Assembly (NCBI RefSeq): GCF_000381985.1
Contig: NZ_KB907351.1
Location: 1-64,000 of the forward strand
Direction: 5' to 3'
Length of the DNA: 64,000 bases
DNA from: Novispirillum itersonii subsp. itersonii ATCC 12639
GTDB lineage: Bacteria; Pseudomonadota; Alphaproteobacteria; Rhodospirillales; Rhodospirillaceae
The notes under the pieces were generated by a model. It did no database searches, was not told the DNA's origin, and saw only the letters and a program-made list of their open reading frames with translations. Position numbers and translations under genes: made by a program. Below, one piece after another: positions 1 to 7,936 of this stretch. Numbering within the stretch: the stretch's first letter is position 1; the number at the start of each line of letters is the position of its first letter.

Positions 1-672
1 GTTCTGGCCCCGGCGACGACCTCGGGCAAGAACTTCCTGCCGCGCGTTGCCGCGCTGAAGGATGTGGCGATGCTGTCGGATATCTGCGGCGTGGTGTCTG
101 CTGACACCTTCGTGCGGCCGATCTACGCCGGGAACGCGCTGGCCACCGTGCAGACGGTTGACGCCCTGAAGGTGATCACCGTGCGCACCACCGGCTTTGA
201 CGCCGTTGCCGCTGAAGGCGGGTCTGCGGCGGTTGAGGCTGTTGCGGGTGCGGCGGATGCCGGGCAGAGCAGCTTCCTTGGAGAAGAACTGTCGAAGTCT
301 GAACGGCCGGAACTGACGGCGGCGCGGGTGATTGTCTCCGGCGGTCGCGGCATGGGCTCGGGCGAGAACTTCACCCTGATCGAAGCGGTTGCCGACAAGC
401 TCGGCGCGGCGGTCGGTGCGTCGCGTGCGGCGGTTGATGCCGGATTTGTGCCGAACGACTATCAGGTCGGCCAGACCGGCAAGATCGTGGCACCGGAACT
501 GTACGTCGCCGTCGGGATCTCCGGGGCGATCCAGCATCTGGCGGGGATGAAGGACTCCAAGGTCATCGTCGCCATCAACAAGGACGAAGAGGCCCCGATC
601 TTCCAGGTCGCCGATTACGGCCTGGTCGCCGACCTCTTCCAGGCGCTGCCTGATCTCGAAAAGGCCCTGTAA
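1..672 (+). CDS. etfA: Electron transfer flavoprotein alpha subunit, C-terminal part (5' end outside window)
   Basis: The frame is open from base 1, so the start lies upstream; the last 223 residues are present. The C-terminal FAD-binding half is clear: [11 protein letters not shown], then [18 protein letters not shown] and [13 protein letters not shown], and the closing [20 protein letters not shown] typical of EtfA/FixB. EtfA with EtfB forms the soluble flavoprotein that takes electrons from acyl-CoA dehydrogenases and passes them to ETF:quinone oxidoreductase. etfB is expected just outside the left edge. The next gene, a 3-hydroxyacyl-CoA dehydrogenase, fits an etfBA-hbd arrangement serving fatty acid or butyrate/PHB turnover. 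Confidence 0.96.
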   Translation, partial: VLAPATTSGKNFLPRVAALKDVAMLSDICGVVSADTFVRPIYAGNALATVQTVDALKVITVRTTGFDAVAAEGGSAAVEAVAGAADAGQSSFLGEELSKSERPELTAARVIVSGGRGMGSGENFTLIEAVADKLGAAVGASRAAVDAGFVPNDYQVGQTGKIVAPELYVAVGISGAIQHLAGMKDSKVIVAINKDEEAPIFQVADYGLVADLFQALPDLEKAL

Positions 673-684
673 GAAGCAGGACCG

Positions 685-720
685 CGGCGCCGGAGCTTCC
701 CTCCGGCGCCGTTGACCTTT
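685..720 (+). terminator. Hairpin after etfA
   Basis: An 11-bp GC-rich stem (685-695 with 701-711) with a five-base loop follows the etfA stop by 13 bases. A short T-rich stretch comes after it, so it may be a weak terminator or a processing/stabilising hairpin between etfA and hbd. Confidence 0.55.
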
Positions 721-786
721 TACCGATGTCAACCGGTGCGGCCACATTTGATCACCGGCTGACAGTCTCTGACGGGGGAAAACCCA

Positions 787-1656
787 ATGATCCAGAATAT
801 CGGCGTTGTCGGCGCTGGCCAGATGGGCAATGGCATCGCACATGTCGCTGCGCTGGCCGGGTATAACGTGCGTCTGTCCGATATCAGCCAGGCCCAGCTT
901 GATAAAGCCGTGGGACTGATCCGTAAGAATCTGGAACGTCAGGCCAAAAAGGGCATGATCCCGGAAGCGGACATCGCTGCCACCCTTGCCCGTATCAGCA
1001 CGACCACCGACCTGAATTTCCCGGATGCTGACGTGGTGATCGAAGCCGCCACCGAAGATGAAGCGGTAAAGAAGCAGATTTTTGCCAAGATCTGCCCGTC
1101 GCTGAAGCCGGAAGCAATCCTCTGTTCCAATACCTCCTCCATCTCCATTACCCGTCTGGGTGCTTCTACCGACCGCCCCGGGCGGTTCATGGGGATGCAC
1201 TTCATGAACCCGGTGCCGGTGATGCAGCTGGTGGAGCTGATCCGCGGCATTGCCACTGACGAAGATACGTTCCGCGAAATCCGTGAAATGACGGAACGTC
1301 TGGGGAAGACCCCGACGTCTGCCGAAGATTTCCCGGCCTTCATCGTCAACCGCATCCTGCTGCCGATGATCAACGAAGCGATCTACACGCTGTATGAAGG
1401 CGTCGGCTCGGTGGATTCGATCGATACCGCAATGCGTCTGGGGGCCAACCATCCGATGGGGCCGCTGGAACTGGCGGATTTCATCGGTCTGGATACCTGC
1501 CTTGCCATCATGCACGTCCTGCACGACGGTCTGGCCGATACCAAATATCGCCCCTGCCCGCTGCTGGTGAAGTACGTCGAAGCCGGATGGCTGGGCCGGA
1601 AGACCGGTCGCGGTTTCTACGATTACTCCGGCGAGAAGCCGGTCCCGACCCGCTGA
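787..1656 (+). CDS. hbd: 3-hydroxybutyryl-CoA dehydrogenase
   Basis: A 289-residue cytoplasmic enzyme interconverting acetoacetyl-CoA and 3-hydroxybutyryl-CoA with NAD(P). The N-terminus carries the Rossmann nucleotide loop [15 protein letters not shown] (residues 5-19). The catalytic region shows [18 protein letters not shown] with the active-site His, and the C-terminal 3HCDH domain has [16 protein letters not shown]. Length is standard for the single-function (not FadB-fused) family. A GGGGGA ribosome site precedes the ATG. Being next to etfA, it probably works in fatty acid oxidation or PHB/butyrate metabolism; the acetoacetyl-CoA synthetase at 10400-12352 would feed the same pool. paaH-type naming is an alternative. 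Confidence 0.95.
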   Translation: MIQNIGVVGAGQMGNGIAHVAALAGYNVRLSDISQAQLDKAVGLIRKNLERQAKKGMIPEADIAATLARISTTTDLNFPDADVVIEAATEDEAVKKQIFAKICPSLKPEAILCSNTSSISITRLGASTDRPGRFMGMHFMNPVPVMQLVELIRGIATDEDTFREIREMTERLGKTPTSAEDFPAFIVNRILLPMINEAIYTLYEGVGSVDSIDTAMRLGANHPMGPLELADFIGLDTCLAIMHVLHDGLADTKYRPCPLLVKYVEAGWLGRKTGRGFYDYSGEKPVPTR

Positions 1657-1690
1657 TTCCGGATCAGGGACAGAACCTGCAGAGCAGGAC

Positions 1691-1729
1691 AAAAAAACAC
1701 CCCTCCGGGCCAACCGGTGGGGTGTTTTT
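1691..1729. terminator. Bidirectional terminator between hbd and folE
   Basis: The inverted repeat AAAAACACCCC / GGGGTGTTTTT (about 1693-1703 and 1719-1729) has a T tract in both orientations. It can end hbd on the plus strand and folE on the minus strand. Confidence 0.9.
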
Positions 1730-1790
1730 CTATCTGGTCTCCCCTGAAAACGACAGGGAAGCTCTGAGACAATCAGACAGGCAAAATCTG

Positions 1791-2447
1791 TTAACGGGGA
1801 TTCCCGATGATCGACAGAAATTCACGGCGGGTGATCGGATCATCACGGAATGCGCCGAGCATCCGGCTCGTCACCATACTGACACCGGTCTTATGCACGC
1901 CCCGGGTGGTCATGCACTGGTGCACAGCCTCAATCACCACCGCCACCCCTTTGGGTTCAAGCACATCCTGAATCGCATTGGCGATCTGAGACGTCATTTT
2001 CTCCTGAATTTGCAGACGTTTGGCGTAGAGATCAACCACGCGGGCCAGCTTGGAAATCCCGACGACCCGACGCTGAGGCAGATACGCGACATGGGCCTTA
2101 CCGATGATCGGGGCCATGTGATGCTCGCAGTAGCTTTCGAAATGGATGTCCTTCAGGACCACCATCTCATCATAGCCTTCGACTTCCTCAAACGTCCGCC
2201 GCAGCATCGCTTCCGGGTCATTGCCATACCCGACGAACCACTCTTCAAACGCCCGCACTACCCGCGCCGGAGTATCAATCAGTCCTTCGCGGGACGGATC
2301 GTCACCGGCCCAGCGCAGCAGGGTCCGGACCGCTGCTTCGGCTTCCGTCCGGCTCGGGCGGGTCTCATCGGAAAGAGGGCTGATCGGCGCAGGGGTATCC
2401 ACGGGCTTCTCCTTAAACAACGGGCCGGTCATCCTTCCCCGTGACAC
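1791..2447 (-). CDS. folE: GTP cyclohydrolase I
   Basis: The first enzyme of tetrahydrofolate (and pterin) synthesis, converting GTP to 7,8-dihydroneopterin triphosphate in the cytoplasm. Zinc-ligand and catalytic motifs are visible: [18 protein letters not shown], then [21 protein letters not shown], and [12 protein letters not shown] with the third zinc ligand Cys. Length (213-218 residues) matches the type IA family. The start is ambiguous: GTG at 2447 or ATG at 2432, since the best purine run lies directly against the ATG. The first 30 residues are poorly conserved in any case. Confidence 0.96.
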   Translation of the reverse strand: MSRGRMTGPLFKEKPVDTPAPISPLSDETRPSRTEAEAAVRTLLRWAGDDPSREGLIDTPARVVRAFEEWFVGYGNDPEAMLRRTFEEVEGYDEMVVLKDIHFESYCEHHMAPIIGKAHVAYLPQRRVVGISKLARVVDLYAKRLQIQEKMTSQIANAIQDVLEPKGVAVVIEAVHQCMTTRGVHKTGVSMVTSRMLGAFRDDPITRREFLSIIGNPR

Positions 2448-2563
2448 AGAACAGGTGCCACACGACGGGTGGTGACCGAGTAAATCTCTAAGGTATTTAG
2501 GGCGATCCGGGGCAGATTACCAGTACAACATTCCCGGATCACCCCCGCGACAGGCCTTCCCTT

Positions 2564-2956
2564 TCAGTTCAGGACAATCCCTTGATAGGGGCTGTCGAGC
2601 GAAAAGGCCGGGACATCGACCCAGAAGCGCTCGCCATCCGGCGTTTCCATCTCGTAGCGCCCGGCCATGATCCCCGAAGGGGTCGCCAAAGGGCACCCGG
2701 AGGTGTAGGTGAAGCTGTCGCCGGGGTGAAGCACCGGCTGCTCCCCGACCACACCGGGGCCCTTCACTTCCTGCACCTGACCGCGGCCATCTGTGATAAT
2801 CCAGTGACGGTTCAGCAGCTGGACGTCACCCGCCCCTTCATTGCTGATCTCGATACTATAGGCCCAGACGTAATGATTCTCATCGGGCCGCGACTGCTGA
2901 TCCAGATACTGCGGCTGCACCGTCACCCGGATCTGATGTGTGGTCTTGGAATACAT
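2564..2956 (-). CDS. apaG: ApaG domain protein
   Basis: A 130-residue ApaG protein, a small fibronectin-type beta-sandwich. The family signature is clear: YVWAYSIEISNEGAGDVQLLNRHWIITD in two blocks, GEQPVLHPGDSFTYTSG, and GRYEMETPDGERFWVDVPAF. ApaG is linked to cobalt/magnesium sensitivity in enterobacteria and its biochemical role is still unsettled. A strong GGAGG ribosome site lies six bases before the ATG. It is followed downstream by folE after about 115 bases and preceded by proC only 26 bases away on the same strand, so proC-apaG is likely one transcript. Confidence 0.95.
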   Translation of the reverse strand: MYSKTTHQIRVTVQPQYLDQQSRPDENHYVWAYSIEISNEGAGDVQLLNRHWIITDGRGQVQEVKGPGVVGEQPVLHPGDSFTYTSGCPLATPSGIMAGRYEMETPDGERFWVDVPAFSLDSPYQGIVLN

Positions 2957-2982
2957 CTCCGCCCTCCGTCCTGTTGCAGCCG

Positions 2983-3807
2983 TCAGGCCCCCAGCTCCCG
3001 ACCCCGCCGTTCAGCGGCAGCCGTGGCGCGGGCCATCAGCGGCGGCAGGCCGCTGTCCGGGTTCATCAGAACCTCCAGCGCCGCAGCCGTGGTTCCGCCG
3101 GGGCTGGTGACGTTTTTACGCAGCTGCTCCGGGCTGTCGCTGGCCTGCGCCAGCAGTTCTCCGGCACCGGCAACCGTCTGCCGGGCCAGCAGGGCGGACA
3201 GATCCGCCGGCAGGCCCAGCGCCCTGGCTGCCTGCTCCATCGCTTCCGTCAGATGGAAAATATAGGCAGGCCCCGAGCCGGAAATGGCGGTGACGGCGTC
3301 CATCAGGTTCTCATCCTCCAGCCAGGCGGCAACCCCGACCGCCTCCGCCAAGGTCTGGCACCGGGCCTTTTCTGCGGCGCTGACCCCGGCCCCGGCACAC
3401 AGAACGGTCATCCCCCGGCCAACGGCAGCCGGTGTGTTCGGCATGGCGCGGACAATCTTGGCATCTGCCCCCAGCAGGGCATGGAACCCGGCAATCGTCT
3501 TGCCCGCCGCCACCGAGAAGAACACCGCGCCGGATGCCGCAAACTGCCGGTACGGGGCAATCGCATCAGCCAACACCTGCGGCTTTACCGCCACCACCAC
3601 CACCTCGGCCGAAGTTCCGGCCGGAATGTCCGCTGCGGTGGCCAGCACCTTTACCCCAACGGGGAGCCCGGAGGCAAACGGGTCAACCACCAGCACATCC
3701 TGCGATGCGACCCCTTGCGCCAGCCAGCCATGCAGCATGGCCTGCCCCATTTTACCGCAGCCAACCAGAACGATTTGATAATGAGACTGAGGCAGGGGAG
3801 TGGTCAT
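2983..3807 (-). CDS. proC: Pyrroline-5-carboxylate reductase
   Basis: The last step of proline synthesis, reducing pyrroline-5-carboxylate with NAD(P)H. The N-terminal Rossmann motif is VGCGKMGQAMLHGWL. The middle carries VVVAVKPQVL, and the C-terminal dimer domain shows GSGPAYIFHLTEAMEQAARALGLP and VTSPGGTTAAALEVL, both diagnostic of ProC. I chose the ATG at 3807 (274 residues) because the family starts just before the Rossmann loop; an upstream in-frame ATG at 3879 would add 24 unlikely residues. No strong Shine-Dalgarno is visible at either. The next gene upstream (3907-4419) is on the same strand and may be co-transcribed. Confidence 0.95.
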   Translation of the reverse strand: MTTPLPQSHYQIVLVGCGKMGQAMLHGWLAQGVASQDVLVVDPFASGLPVGVKVLATAADIPAGTSAEVVVVAVKPQVLADAIAPYRQFAASGAVFFSVAAGKTIAGFHALLGADAKIVRAMPNTPAAVGRGMTVLCAGAGVSAAEKARCQTLAEAVGVAAWLEDENLMDAVTAISGSGPAYIFHLTEAMEQAARALGLPADLSALLARQTVAGAGELLAQASDSPEQLRKNVTSPGGTTAAALEVLMNPDSGLPPLMARATAAAERRGRELGA

Positions 3808-3906
3808 GTCTGCAATCCGAAATGAAGAGGGAGAAAGAAATGACGGCGCATCCGGATCGCATGCGACCGTAGGACGCACGGATGGAAACCAGCCCCGGAC
3901 AGCCAG

Positions 3907-4419
3907 TTACAGGCGGAAAATTTCGTCAATCTGCGACTGGTCCATGGCCCGGTCGGATCCATGAATGACGGAGCTTGCCACATCAATCAGCCGCTGAATT
4001 CCCCGTGACGCGGCTTGTCCCCGTATTTTGACCAGTTCCGGATCGCCAAGAGACACAGCCTCCTCCAGCCGCTCCAGCGCCTGAAAAACCAGACTGTTCA
4101 TCTGCTCGACGGTATCTTCGAAGGGACGGCGGAACCGCTGCGGCACATGGTTATAGGCTTCGACAGCCAGATCACGGTCACGGAAAGAGCTGTCGCGGAA
4201 GTGATCCTGATAGGACTTCGGCGCCCAGGCTTTACACTCCTCCAGCATATCAGGCATATCGGCAACCAGTTCAAGGAGCATCACGATCTCATTGAAATGA
4301 TTCAGATAGTCGGTCGCCAGCAGGGTGTTTTGGCTGATATTGGCACCCGCCACCTTCTGCTGCCATTCATTGAAGGCAGCCTGTTCGTCAGGGGCAAGGC
4401 CATCCACGATGTCACTCAT
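3907..4419 (-). CDS. Conserved hypothetical protein, helical
   Basis: A 170-residue soluble protein that I do not recognise by family name. It has no signal peptide or membrane segment and looks mostly alpha-helical, rich in Glu, Asp, Gln and Leu: for example NHFNEIVMLLELVADMPDM and LVFQALERLEEAVSLGD. It lies directly upstream of proC in the same orientation, about 100 bases from the chosen proC start, which suggests co-transcription but not a function. Codon use resembles its neighbours, so it is a real gene. It is divergent from the di-iron protein at 4609. Confidence 0.75.
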   Translation of the reverse strand: MSDIVDGLAPDEQAAFNEWQQKVAGANISQNTLLATDYLNHFNEIVMLLELVADMPDMLEECKAWAPKSYQDHFRDSSFRDRDLAVEAYNHVPQRFRRPFEDTVEQMNSLVFQALERLEEAVSLGDPELVKIRGQAASRGIQRLIDVASSVIHGSDRAMDQSQIDEIFRL

Positions 4420-4551
4420 CTGATACGCGGGTCCTCACAATCGTGGTGTCGATTATCCCCGAGGCCCGCGCCCGGCGCAATGCTGTCGGCAGCCTAAGAC
4501 TAATTTTTCGCTTTCGTCTTGCCGGTAAACACATCAATCCCTTGCCTTTTT

Positions 4552-4563
4552 AAAGCATGCTTT
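4552..4563. promoter_or_regulatory. 12-bp palindrome in divergent control region
   Basis: AAAGCATGCTTT is a perfect palindrome, 45 bases upstream of the di-iron gene start and within the 189-base divergent spacer 4420-4608. It could be an operator for either gene; no regulator is encoded next to it. Confidence 0.35.
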
Positions 4564-4608
4564 TACATATGGCCTGACATTTGCGCCAGACACGAAGGGG
4601 GCACCGGA

Positions 4609-5448
4609 ATGGGATGGACGCTTGAGGATATTGCCTGGGACCGTTTCGATGCGACCCGGGTTGATCCTGATATTCTGGCCGTCGTCAAAGCTGCTGCCAT
4701 GGTGGAGCGCAACGCTGCCGACTATACCCGCTATCTACGGGCGATCTTTCAGGATGATCCGCAGTTTCAGGCGGAAACCGACCGCTGGCAGATTGAGGAA
4801 GAGCAGCACGGCGATGCGCTCGGGACCTGGGCGGAACTGGCGGATTCCGGTTTCAACTATCAGGCCGCGTGTCGCCGCTTTACCGACGGCTACAAAATTC
4901 CGCTCGATGGTGATGGCAGCGTCCGGGGATCGCTGACCGGGGAACTGATCGCCCGGTGTATTGTGGAGACGGGCACCAGCTCTTTTTATTCCGCCCTGCG
5001 TGATGCAACAACAGAACCGGTGCTGCGTGATATCTGTCACCGGATTGCCGGGGATGAGTTCCGACACTTCAAACTTTTTTATGCGACGATGCAGGCTTAT
5101 CTGAAGCGGGAAAACATTCCGGCCTGGAAACGTCTTCTGGTGGCTGTCAGCCGCATCCGTGAAAGCGAAGATGACGAACTGGCGTACGCCTGGTTTGCCG
5201 CCAATGCTCCGGCAGATGCTGTCTACAACCGGTCCAGCGCGACCGCCGCCTACGGCACCCGGGCTTATCGTCTGTATCAGCCCACCCATGTCACCCGCGC
5301 CACCCATATGGTTCTGAAAGCCTGCGGATTGAACCCACAGGGGCTTCTCGGCACCGTCGCGTCCCGTATCATGTGGCGCTATATCGCATCCCGGGCCCGG
5401 ATCCCGCTGGCAGAAACCATGCCCCAGCCAATCCCCCGGGCGGCGTGA
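4609..5448 (+). CDS. Ferritin-like di-iron carboxylate protein of unknown substrate
   Basis: A 279-residue soluble protein with the full set of ligands for a four-helix di-iron site: Glu33, E64-x-x-H67 (EEQH), Glu120 and E150-x-x-H153 (EFRH). Spacing fits the ferritin-like/acyl-ACP-desaturase superfamily, whose members activate oxygen at two irons. The substrate cannot be read from sequence. The ATG at 4609 was preferred to an earlier in-frame start because it follows a GAAGGGGG ribosome site and the upstream stretch is not protein-like. It stands alone, between an unknown gene and a SulP transporter, so context gives little help. No signal peptide or membrane segment is evident. Confidence 0.8.
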   Translation: MGWTLEDIAWDRFDATRVDPDILAVVKAAAMVERNAADYTRYLRAIFQDDPQFQAETDRWQIEEEQHGDALGTWAELADSGFNYQAACRRFTDGYKIPLDGDGSVRGSLTGELIARCIVETGTSSFYSALRDATTEPVLRDICHRIAGDEFRHFKLFYATMQAYLKRENIPAWKRLLVAVSRIRESEDDELAYAWFAANAPADAVYNRSSATAAYGTRAYRLYQPTHVTRATHMVLKACGLNPQGLLGTVASRIMWRYIASRARIPLAETMPQPIPRAA

Positions 5449-5608
5449 TTGCCAATCATCAACCGGGGGCGACAGTTTGGTCGGGCCCGGTTGATTGATA
5501 AAATTGTACGTATACCGTGTCTCCTCCCTTCTCTCCGCTCAGCGAACGGCTACCACCGCCCGCCAGAACGGTACGGCAGAACGGCACAGACGGAGACAGG
5601 ACCGGGAT

Positions 5609-7774
5609 ATGAGACGTTACCTTGCCCCGGCCATGGCTGGCCTGTTTGCAGGCGTTGATACCCTCGGCAGCGGCATTGCCTTTGCAACCCTGCTCTTTCC
5701 CGCGTCCCTTGCCTCCGGGCTCGGGACCGGTGTCGGTGTCATTCTCGTCAGCGCCGCCATTCTGGCGCTGGTACTGGCCTGGCGCAGCACCTGCCCCAAT
5801 GGAATTCCACTGGTGCAGGAAACCAGCATCGCCATTCTGGCTTCGGCAATTGCGGGACTGATGCCAGCCCTGACAGCCCTGCCCCCTGACATCAGGCTGT
5901 ATACCATTCTGGCTGTCCTGGGGACGTCAACGGCAGTGACGGGCCTGCTGTTCTGGGTCTTCGGCAGTCTCCGGCTGGGGACACTGGTCCGGTTTCTGCC
6001 CTATCCGGTGATCGCCGGTTTTCTGGCCGGATCAGGCTGGCTTCTGGTCGAGGGGGGCCTGATGATGATCACCGGGCAACATAGCCTGCTGGCCAGCCTG
6101 TACCACCTGCCGGACCTGCTGGTTCAGGCCAAACTGATGCCCGCAATCCTGTTCGCGATCACCATGCTGGTGGCTTTACGCCGCTCCAGCCATCCAATGG
6201 TCGCCTCAGGAATCATGCTGGGAAGTGGCCTGCTGTTTTATGCCATCCTTGCTGCCACCGGTATCTCTACAGAGCAGGCCCGCAGCTGGGCGTGGCTGCC
6301 GACAGTCCCCGGTGATGACAGCATCAGCATGCCCAATCCGCTGACCGTCCTAAGCAAGGCGGACTGGTTGATGGTTGGCACCGTCATACCGGCGATGATT
6401 TCCGCCGCCCTGCTGAACATGCTGGGCCTGCTGCTGAACCTGAGTGGATTAGAACTGGCGCAGGGACGCGAAATTGATACGAATGCGGAATTACGGACCA
6501 GTGGTCTGGCCAACCTTCTCGCCGGAGGGGTTGGCGGCGCAGCAGGCTATATCGGCCTGGGTGTGACCCTGCTGGCAGAGCGGATGGGGGCCACCGGGCG
6601 CAGTGCCGGGGTTGCAACCGCCATTGTCATTCTGGCAGGAGTGACCTGGGCCTCCTCACTGGCAGCAGCGATGCCTTCTTTCCTGTCCGGCGGACTAATG
6701 CTGTTTCTGGGGCTAGAGCTGCTGCTGGAATGGCTGGTCGCCGCACGGCGGACGCTGCCCAGACGGGACTGGATGATTATTGTCGCCATCCTGATTACCA
6801 CCGCCACCACGGGCTTCCTGACCGGACTGGGGCTCGGGCTGGCGATTTCGGTTGTTCTCTTTGTCTATACATACTCCCGCCAGCCGGTCATCCGGCTGAT
6901 CGCGGATGGCAGAACCCTGCGCAGCACTGTCGACCGTGCGCCGGCGGCAACCCATACCCTGAATGAACAGGGGGGACAGATTCTGATCCTGCGCCTTCAG
7001 GGATATCTGTTCTTTGGCACCGTCGAACAGGTGGTTTCACAAATCCGGACCCGGCTGATCCCGACGGATGGATCAATGCGCCCGGTTTTTCTGGTGCTCG
7101 ATTTCCGTCACGCCAGCGGAATAGACTCTGCGGCAGCATCAGGCTTCGCCCGAATCTGCGGCCTCGCCAGCAGCAGCGGGACAGACGTGATCTTCAGTCA
7201 CCTTGCTCCGGAGATTCAGAATGCGCTTCACCGAAGCGGTATCAGGGCAGACAGTGCGACGGATCTCGATCACGCGCTGGAAGCCTGCGAGAACGCCCTG
7301 CTTGCGCGCTATGGCGACCTTCGCCACGATACGCTTCCTGTGGCAGGCCATCTTCAGGACCTGATCGGCTCACATCCCCGCTTACCGGACATGGTCTCCG
7401 CGATGACCCGGCGCTCGCTGGCCCCCGGAGATGTCCTGATCCGGACCGGAGAAACCGCAGACGAACTGTATCTACTCGCCAGTGGACAGGTCAAAGTGCA
7501 GGTCACTCTGGCGGACGGGCGACCGATTCGGCTGCGAACGATGACAGCCGGGGCGATTGTCGGCGAAATTGCCCAATACCTCGGCGGGCGGCGGACAGCC
7601 GATGTTATTGTCGAAACGCCGACAACCGTTTACTGCCTATCCCGGCAACACCTGCTGCATCTGGAGCAGGCAGACTGTCATCTGGCTCTGCTGTTTCACC
7701 GCCTGCTGGCAGTCACGATGGCGGAAAAGCTGGTTCTGGCCAACCGGCAGATCCAGTCTCTGCAACAGGGGTAA
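5609..7774 (+). CDS. SulP-family anion transporter with C-terminal STAS and cyclic-nucleotide-binding domains
   Basis: A 721-residue inner-membrane protein with three parts. Residues 1 to about 420 form the SulP/SLC26 transport core (many hydrophobic helices, PVIAGFLAGSGWLLVEGG, GREIDTNAEL). A STAS domain follows at about 455-575 (ILRLQGYLFFGTVEQV, VLDFRHASGIDSAAASGF). A CRP-type nucleotide-binding domain occupies about 600-715, including GDVLIRTGE, LYLLASGQVKVQ and the phosphate cassette GEIAQYLGGRRTAD with the conserved Glu and Arg. SulP proteins carry sulfate, bicarbonate or dicarboxylates; the substrate here is unknown. The fused domain suggests gating by cAMP or a related nucleotide. The ATG at 5609 fits the start of the transport core. 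It precedes the chemoreceptor gene. Confidence 0.9.
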   Translation: MRRYLAPAMAGLFAGVDTLGSGIAFATLLFPASLASGLGTGVGVILVSAAILALVLAWRSTCPNGIPLVQETSIAILASAIAGLMPALTALPPDIRLYTILAVLGTSTAVTGLLFWVFGSLRLGTLVRFLPYPVIAGFLAGSGWLLVEGGLMMITGQHSLLASLYHLPDLLVQAKLMPAILFAITMLVALRRSSHPMVASGIMLGSGLLFYAILAATGISTEQARSWAWLPTVPGDDSISMPNPLTVLSKADWLMVGTVIPAMISAALLNMLGLLLNLSGLELAQGREIDTNAELRTSGLANLLAGGVGGAAGYIGLGVTLLAERMGATGRSAGVATAIVILAGVTWASSLAAAMPSFLSGGLMLFLGLELLLEWLVAARRTLPRRDWMIIVAILITTATTGFLTGLGLGLAISVVLFVYTYSRQPVIRLIADGRTLRSTVDRAPAATHTLNEQGGQILILRLQGYLFFGTVEQVVSQIRTRLIPTDGSMRPVFLVLDFRHASGIDSAAASGFARICGLASSSGTDVIFSHLAPEIQNALHRSGIRADSATDLDHALEACENALLARYGDLRHDTLPVAGHLQDLIGSHPRLPDMVSAMTRRSLAPGDVLIRTGETADELYLLASGQVKVQVTLADGRPIRLRTMTAGAIVGEIAQYLGGRRTADVIVETPTTVYCLSRQHLLHLEQADCHLALLFHRLLAVTMAEKLVLANRQIQSLQQG

Positions 7775-7854
7775 CCAGACTCTCTTTATTTCCGGACTCT
7801 CCTTTTTTCAGAAATACAACCGGGCGTTTTGAACTATGCCAGGCTGGTCTGACG

Positions 7855-7870
7855 TGGCACGGTGGTTGCG
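7855..7870 (+). promoter_or_regulatory. Sigma-54 (RpoN) promoter for the chemoreceptor gene
   Basis: TGGCAC-N5-TTGC at 7855-7869 matches the -24/-12 consensus exactly, with the invariant GG (7856-7857) and GC (7868-7869) separated by ten bases. It lies 67 bases before the ATG of the MCP at 7937 and is oriented toward it. RpoN promoters need an enhancer-binding activator, commonly a flagellar or nitrogen regulator. Confidence 0.85.
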
Positions 7871-7936
7871 TTGCAATATGTGCCCACGGTAAGGCCCCGC
7901 AGAGGGTCACCGTCTCAGAAGAGAGGATGACCGACC

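Noticed and set aside
5491..5516. TTGATT/TATACC as a promoter for the SulP gene
   Set aside because: The spacing is only 14 bases, too short for a sigma-70 promoter.
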